From: Candidatus Curtissbacteria bacterium RIFCSPLOWO2_01_FULL_41_18
GTDB taxonomy: Bacteria; Patescibacteriota; Microgenomatia; Curtissbacterales; GWA2-41-24
DNA length: 7,840 nt
NCBI GenBank assembly: GCA_001776475.1
Contig: MFBQ01000028.1
Coordinates: 1,368-9,207, forward strand
Direction: 5' to 3'
This document shows positions 5,387 to 7,840 of this stretch, piece by piece. Both the position numbers and the translations under genes were made by a program. A model generated the notes under the pieces. It saw nothing but the letters and a program-made list of their open reading frames with translations, ran no database searches and was not told the origin of the DNA. Each line of letters opens with the position of its first letter. Position 1 is the stretch's first letter.

Positions 5387-6058
5387 TTATATTTTATTCC
5401 AGTTTGAGGTTCTTTGCCAGACAAACAGACTTGAAAAGAGGAATCCGGAAGCAAAGCCACCGGTATGAGCAAGATAAGCGATACCGCCAATGGAAGCTGT
5501 TTCAACAATAATTGAGGCAACCCCGTTAAATGCTTGAGTAAAAAACCAATAAATAAGAATAAAATTTGCCGGCAATGCGATTATTATGGGCAAGCCAAAA
5601 ATTGGCACCAGAGTGTCAACTTTATTTTTAGAAAAATACCTAAGATAGGCTCCAAGAACACCGGCAATAGCACCTGAGGCGCCTATTATAGGAAGGATTG
5701 AGTTTGAAATAAACAAATATTGGACAAAACTTGCCGCAATACCGCTGAATAAGTAAAAGACAAGGTATTTGAGATGGCCCATGGCAGCTTCTACGTTATC
5801 GCCGAAAATCCAGAGAAACCACATGTTGGAGATAATGTGCAAGAATCCGGCATGTATGAAAAGTGATGTTAAAAAGGGTGTCAACATCTGGATATTGGTA
5901 AAGTCTACGTTTGCTGGTATAAGGCCATATTGGGCGATAAATGCTTCAATGTCAGGATTTATAAGTTCCTGAAAAAATACGTAGATGTTGATGGTTATTA
6001 GTGCCAGGTTGACAAACGGGAATTTATTGGAGTTTTGACTGTCACGAATTGGAAACAT
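5387..6058 (-). CDS. Rhomboid family intramembrane serine protease
   Basis: It cleaves transmembrane helices of other proteins within the membrane by a Ser-His dyad. The 223-aa product is close to the usual bacterial core length, with six or more hydrophobic segments. Key motifs: FIHAGFLHIISNMWFLW at about 67-83 (His69, His74 and the oxyanion-hole Asn78), GDNVE (86-90), GASGAIAG with the catalytic Ser128 (126-133), and AHTGGFASG with the catalytic His198 (197-205). All expected active-site residues are present, so it should be active. The N-terminus (MFPIRDSQNSNKFPFVN) matches the common 'PLRDSNPTRRFPFVN' type. The ATG at 6058 is fixed by an in-frame TGA at 6064-6062. No Shine-Dalgarno sequence is present; instead the leader is a run of 8-bp repeats. 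The 330-aa membrane protein gene follows after 12 nt. Confidence 0.95.
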   Translation of the reverse strand: MFPIRDSQNSNKFPFVNLALITINIYVFFQELINPDIEAFIAQYGLIPANVDFTNIQMLTPFLTSLFIHAGFLHIISNMWFLWIFGDNVEAAMGHLKYLVFYLFSGIAASFVQYLFISNSILPIIGASGAIAGVLGAYLRYFSKNKVDTLVPIFGLPIIIALPANFILIYWFFTQAFNGVASIIVETASIGGIAYLAHTGGFASGFLFSSLFVWQRTSNWNKI

Positions 6059-6059
6059 T

Positions 6060-6099
6060 GGTCAGGTTGTTGGGCCGTTAGGTTTTTAGGCTGTTGGGT
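6060..6099 (-). repeat. Five degenerate 8-bp tandem repeats abutting the rhomboid start codon
   Basis: Read on the minus strand, the 40 nt before the A-ATG of the rhomboid gene divide exactly into ACCCAACA, GCCTAAAA, ACCTAACG, GCCCAACA and ACCTGACC, consensus RCCYAACA. The array ends one base before the start codon. If the promoter at 6101-6130 is right, the array makes up essentially the whole 5' leader, where a Shine-Dalgarno sequence would normally be. No upstream start codon is inside it. Confidence 0.7.
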
Positions 6100-6100
6100 T

Positions 6101-6130
6101 ATTTTAAGATAACAACTCTTACATTACCAA
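6101..6130 (-). promoter_or_regulatory. Candidate promoter of the rhomboid operon
   Basis: TTGGTA (6130-6125) serves as a 4/6 -35, followed by an 18-nt spacer and TAAAAT (6106-6101). The predicted start is near 6094, inside the 8-bp repeat array. Moderate match only. Confidence 0.4.
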
Positions 6131-6138
6131 TCTCTAAT

Positions 6139-6158
6139 GCTCGAAGAGCTCTTCGAGC
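6139..6158. repeat. Perfect 20-bp palindrome upstream of the rhomboid promoter
   Basis: GCTCGAAGAG and CTCTTCGAGC are exact reverse complements with no spacer. It lies 8 bp upstream of the candidate -35 of the rhomboid operon and downstream of the end of the 125-aa gene. There is no T-run on either side, so it is not a standard terminator. It could be a dimeric protein-binding site, or a hairpin (8-bp stem, AGCT loop) in the tail of the upstream transcript. The rest of 6159-6255 shows nothing recognisable apart from repeated CCTGA words. Confidence 0.55.
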
Positions 6159-6255
6159 CTGAAGTCTCTCAGAACCTGAACGGCCTGAGTAGTTCGACTT
6201 TGCTCGCTATCAATAATTTACCGAAGGGCTGTACAAAGTAGAAGGATTATTAAAG

Positions 6256-6633
6256 CTATTTATTTAATATTTGTGTTCTGACGATTGGAATATCTCGAGG
6301 AGCATTAATTACAAAATGTAAATTTCGAAATCCACTACCAAATTCACGTAATCCTGCCGCTATAAAAATATCTGTACCTTCTAATTGATACAATACATTA
6401 TGATCAAAAAAGTGCAGCTGGCTAGCATATTCCTGACTTTCTTTGACTATCTGCGTCTCCAATACTATCTTGGGCCCTTTATATGAAAGCAGATATATCC
6501 TCAAAAAATTGCCGATCACAAAACCCTCATCAGTATCAATTTGAAGATTTAGCCCACCTATTTTCCTATCAACCTGAACAAATCTAACCTGACCCTCTTC
6601 ATCAGCTCCAAAATCACTTTCTCTTTCAGTCAT
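6256..6633 (-). CDS. Hypothetical 125-aa protein
   Basis: Not recognised. The 125-aa product is soluble, with an acidic first 20 residues (MTERESDFGADEEG) and then alternating hydrophobic/polar stretches (GFVIGNFLRIYLLSYKGPKIVLETQIV, about 37-63) suggesting mostly beta structure. A distinctive segment, GTDIFIAAGLREFGSGFRN, lies at about 86-104. No cysteine, signal peptide or membrane segment. Coding status is supported by even amino-acid composition, a full-length frame and a well-placed promoter 18 nt upstream of the ATG. No Shine-Dalgarno sequence is visible. It is separated from the rhomboid operon by 197 bp and is divergent from the dinB transcript, so it is probably a single-gene unit. 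An inverted repeat over its promoter suggests it is regulated. Stop TAG. Confidence 0.65.
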   Translation of the reverse strand: MTERESDFGADEEGQVRFVQVDRKIGGLNLQIDTDEGFVIGNFLRIYLLSYKGPKIVLETQIVKESQEYASQLHFFDHNVLYQLEGTDIFIAAGLREFGSGFRNLHFVINAPRDIPIVRTQILNK

Positions 6634-6657
6634 TTTAAGCTTTATTTATTGAGAAAA

Positions 6658-6686
6658 ACTATAATTGACTTTTAACTAGAAGTCAA
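6658..6686 (-). promoter_or_regulatory. Promoter of the 125-aa gene
   Basis: On the minus strand TTGACT (6686-6681) is followed by a 17-nt spacer and TATAGT (6663-6658): 5/6 matches for both boxes at ideal spacing. The predicted start is near 6651, giving a leader of about 18 nt to the ATG at 6633. Confidence 0.6.
6665..6686. promoter_or_regulatory. Inverted repeat covering -35 and spacer (possible operator)
   Basis: TTGACTT (6665-6671) and AAGTCAA (6680-6686) are exact 7-bp inverted arms separated by 8 bp. One arm is the -35 of the 125-aa gene promoter and the other fills its spacer, so a dimeric repressor bound here would block that promoter. The regulator is unknown. Confidence 0.45.
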
Positions 6687-6779
6687 ACCAAAGCTAAATT
6701 ACTACCTTCTCCAATCTCAGATGGTTATCTCATTAACCCTTCGGCTGAATGCAGAACCAATCTCGAACAAGTCGTAAGG

Positions 6780-6809
6780 TTGACACTTCGGGTTTTATTT
6801 GGGTAGAAT
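6780..6809 (+). promoter_or_regulatory. Promoter toward the 42-aa ORF and dinB
   Basis: TTGACA at 6780-6785 is a perfect -35, followed by an 18-nt spacer and TAGAAT (6804-6809), a 5/6 -10. The predicted start is near 6816. The transcript would cross the AT-rich inverted repeat and the short ORF before reaching dinB, about 300 nt downstream. Confidence 0.6.
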
Positions 6810-6820
6810 AGTCATATTAA

Positions 6821-6925
6821 ATATCAAAGATCAAATATTAAAATTACATTTTAAATCTAAAAATTATTGTTCGAGTGAATCGAGAACTTCCATAATTTTG
6901 ATTTTTGCATTTTAATTTTTGATTT
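6821..6925. repeat. AT-rich imperfect inverted repeat
   Basis: Several blocks pair in nested order: AAAATTAT (6860-6867) with ATAATTTT (6892-6899), AAAATTA (6840-6846) with TAATTTT (6913-6919), and ATCAAA words (6823-6835) with TTTGAT (6918-6923). The centre carries TTCGAGTGAATCGAGAA. It resembles the repeated TTTGATTTTTGAATTTT-type palindromes found between genes in Microgenomates genomes (from memory), possibly a non-autonomous element. Much of the pairing comes from low-complexity A/T sequence. Confidence 0.5.
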
Positions 6926-6932
6926 ATCTACC

Positions 6933-7061
6933 ATGTCTTACGAAACCGAAATCGACGAGCCTATCAAAGTGTGGGTCTTTTTTGACTCTGTAGCCGATTC
7001 TTCTCACATCTTCCCTATCGCCATGAAATGGCGAAGACAACTTATTAAATTTAAAAAATAA
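6933..7061 (+). pseudogene. Truncated 42-aa ORF upstream of dinB
   Basis: The ATG at 6933 opens a 42-codon frame, MSYETEIDEPIKVWVFFD, then SVADSSHIFPIAMKWRRQ, then LIKFKK, ending at TAA (7059-7061). The 'PIKVWVFFD...IFPIAMKWRRQLIKFKK' pattern looks like the first half of small (about 90-100 aa) proteins that precede dinB in related CPR genomes; that recollection is not verified here. The second half is missing: only about 58 nt remain before dinB and none of the three frames continues it. The stop falls right after a run of six A, but a slip there adds only about six residues (IMPHEV). No Shine-Dalgarno sequence is seen. It could be a gene remnant or a genuine short peptide. Confidence 0.45.
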
Positions 7062-7119
7062 TGCCACATGAGGTGTAAATAGTAAATAGTTGTTGGCAAT
7101 AGACGATAATCGATGAACC

Positions 7120-7840
7120 ATGAACGATAAGCGGATAATTCTTCATGCCGATTTAAATAGCTTTTTTGCAACGGCCGAGCAGCAAACAAATCCAAAATTG
7201 CAAGGCAGACCGGTAGGTGTTGTTAAGGCTCGTGGCCGAACTTGCATTATTGCTGCTTCATATGAAGCTAAAAAGTACGGGGTGACAACAGGATCTCGCG
7301 TAAATGACGCTCAAAAACTTTGCCCGCAGATTGTTTTAGTACCTGCCGATTTTGCAAAGTATGAGGCAATGAGCCTACGTTTTATTAAAATTTGCGCCAA
7401 TTATTCTCCACTTTGTGAAGTGTTTTCGCTGGATGAGTGTTTTATAGATGTTACCGAAACAGAAAAATTCTGGTGTAATGCTTTTAATATAGCTTTGGAG
7501 ATAAAAGACAGGCTTCGCAGGGAAGTTGGTGAGTGGATGACTTGTTCTGTTGGAATTTCCCACAATAGACTTTTGGCTAAGCTTGGATCAAACCAAATAA
7601 AACTTGACGGTTTGTTCTGGATAACAGAAGACAATTTATTTAAAGTTTTAGATAAGTGCAAGTTAACCGATGTCTGCGGGCTTGGATATAGACTTTGTGC
7701 CCGTTTGGCAAAGTTGGGCATTGATAATTTTCCGGCACTCAGAGCTTGCACGTTTTCTTTTCTATATGATAACTTTGGGCCGTTTTGGTCTTATCATCTT
7801 TTTAATTTGGCAAGAGGAGTTGACAATACGCCAGTTTTAG
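7120..7840 (+). CDS. dinB: DNA polymerase IV (Y-family translesion polymerase), N-terminal part
   Basis: This is an error-prone polymerase that copies past damaged bases. 240 codons are visible (family about 350-410 aa) and the frame is open at the right edge. Seen in order: HADLNSFFATAEQ (9-21) with metal ligand Asp11 and Phe16 at the steric-gate position; AASYEAKKYGV (45-55), the incoming-nucleotide contact region; CEVFSLDECFIDVT (99-112) with the catalytic Asp105-Glu106 pair; SVGISHNRLLAKLGS (143-157); and a helix-hairpin-helix around CGLGYRLCARLAKLGI (186-201). The palm, fingers and thumb are therefore intact; the little-finger domain and clamp-binding tail are outside. The ATG at 7120 matches the family N-terminus; an ATG at 7113 is out of frame. 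There is no Shine-Dalgarno sequence. The sequence is unusually rich in cysteine (11 in 240). It is the only intact plus-strand protein gene here, downstream of the 6780 promoter. Confidence 0.93.
   Translation, partial: MNDKRIILHADLNSFFATAEQQTNPKLQGRPVGVVKARGRTCIIAASYEAKKYGVTTGSRVNDAQKLCPQIVLVPADFAKYEAMSLRFIKICANYSPLCEVFSLDECFIDVTETEKFWCNAFNIALEIKDRLRREVGEWMTCSVGISHNRLLAKLGSNQIKLDGLFWITEDNLFKVLDKCKLTDVCGLGYRLCARLAKLGIDNFPALRACTFSFLYDNFGPFWSYHLFNLARGVDNTPVL

Larger units (their letters stand above)
6634..7119. other. Divergent intergenic region between the 125-aa gene and dinB
   Basis: These 486 bp hold no intact gene of normal size. In order they contain the minus-strand promoter with its inverted repeat, an unassigned stretch (6690-6779, with short CTTCGG/CTCGAA words), a plus-strand promoter (6780-6809), an AT-rich imperfect inverted repeat (6821-6925), a truncated 42-aa ORF (6933-7061), and a spacer (7062-7119) with an ACGATAA word that recurs just inside dinB (7103 and 7124). 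No LexA-type operator was recognised upstream of dinB. Confidence 0.6.

Noticed and set aside
5326..5972. Plus-strand frames over the rhomboid and its neighbour
   Set aside because: Antisense to a rhomboid gene with all catalytic motifs.
7053..7085. Programmed frameshift at the A6 run extending the 42-aa ORF
   Set aside because: Shifting adds only about six residues before another stop, and no canonical slippery heptamer is in frame.
6634..7119. LexA/SOS box controlling dinB
   Set aside because: No recognisable SOS-type dyad near either promoter; the TTGACTT repeat belongs to the divergent gene.
6924..7195. Minus-strand frames spanning the 42-aa ORF and the dinB start
   Set aside because: They run through the dinB N-terminus in antisense and show no motif or ribosome-binding site.
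7375..7751. Minus-strand frames inside dinB
   Set aside because: Antisense to the conserved polymerase core.

Overview
The window looks like a chromosomal segment from a Candidate Phyla Radiation (Patescibacteria) bacterium, most likely Microgenomates-like. This is inferred from the AT-rich DNA, tightly packed small genes, a very short DNA polymerase III delta subunit (232 aa), a free-standing elongation-factor-like small protein, membrane-anchored proteins without recognisable families, and a dinB gene preceded by a small 'EPIKVW'-type ORF. TGA is used as an ordinary stop codon (holA, the EF-like gene and the 330-aa gene), so the code is standard and not the TGA=Gly code of Absconditabacteria/Gracilibacteria. 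No tRNA, rRNA, CRISPR array or insertion sequence was seen.

Layout. Everything from 1 to 6633 is coded on the minus strand except one candidate small RNA. From high to low coordinates (the direction of transcription) the order is: an unknown 125-aa protein (6256-6633); a 197-bp gap with a 20-bp palindrome and a five-unit 8-bp repeat; a rhomboid intramembrane protease (5387-6058) with a 330-aa single-pass membrane protein 12 nt behind it (4382-5374); a Pro/Asp-rich 92-aa protein with no basic residue (4023-4301); a 223-aa membrane-anchored protein (3276-3947); a plus-strand candidate small RNA (about 3212-3270); the compact cluster xseA, xseB, EF-like gene, holA (1388-3138 and 693-1391); and the 5' part of ppsA (1-638, running off the window). 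On the plus strand, a good promoter at 6780-6809 leads through an AT-rich inverted repeat and a truncated 42-aa ORF into dinB (7120 to the right edge).

Function. xseA/xseB encode both subunits of exonuclease VII. They share a run of genes with the clamp-loader delta subunit and a translation-factor-like protein, with overlaps of 26 and 4 bp. dinB encodes a translesion polymerase. The middle of the window is envelope-related: a rhomboid protease beside a single-pass membrane protein that could be a substrate, plus two more unknowns. ppsA belongs to gluconeogenesis.

The two most unusual signals are these. (1) A 59-nt plus-strand unit consists of two near-identical GCAA-tetraloop hairpins whose differences are exactly compensatory. 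It sits behind a consensus promoter (TTGACA, 17 nt, TATAAA) and ends in a U-rich tail. (2) The EF-like gene has a perfect Shine-Dalgarno sequence, but the only start codons at the right distance are ATT or ATA, reminiscent of infC.
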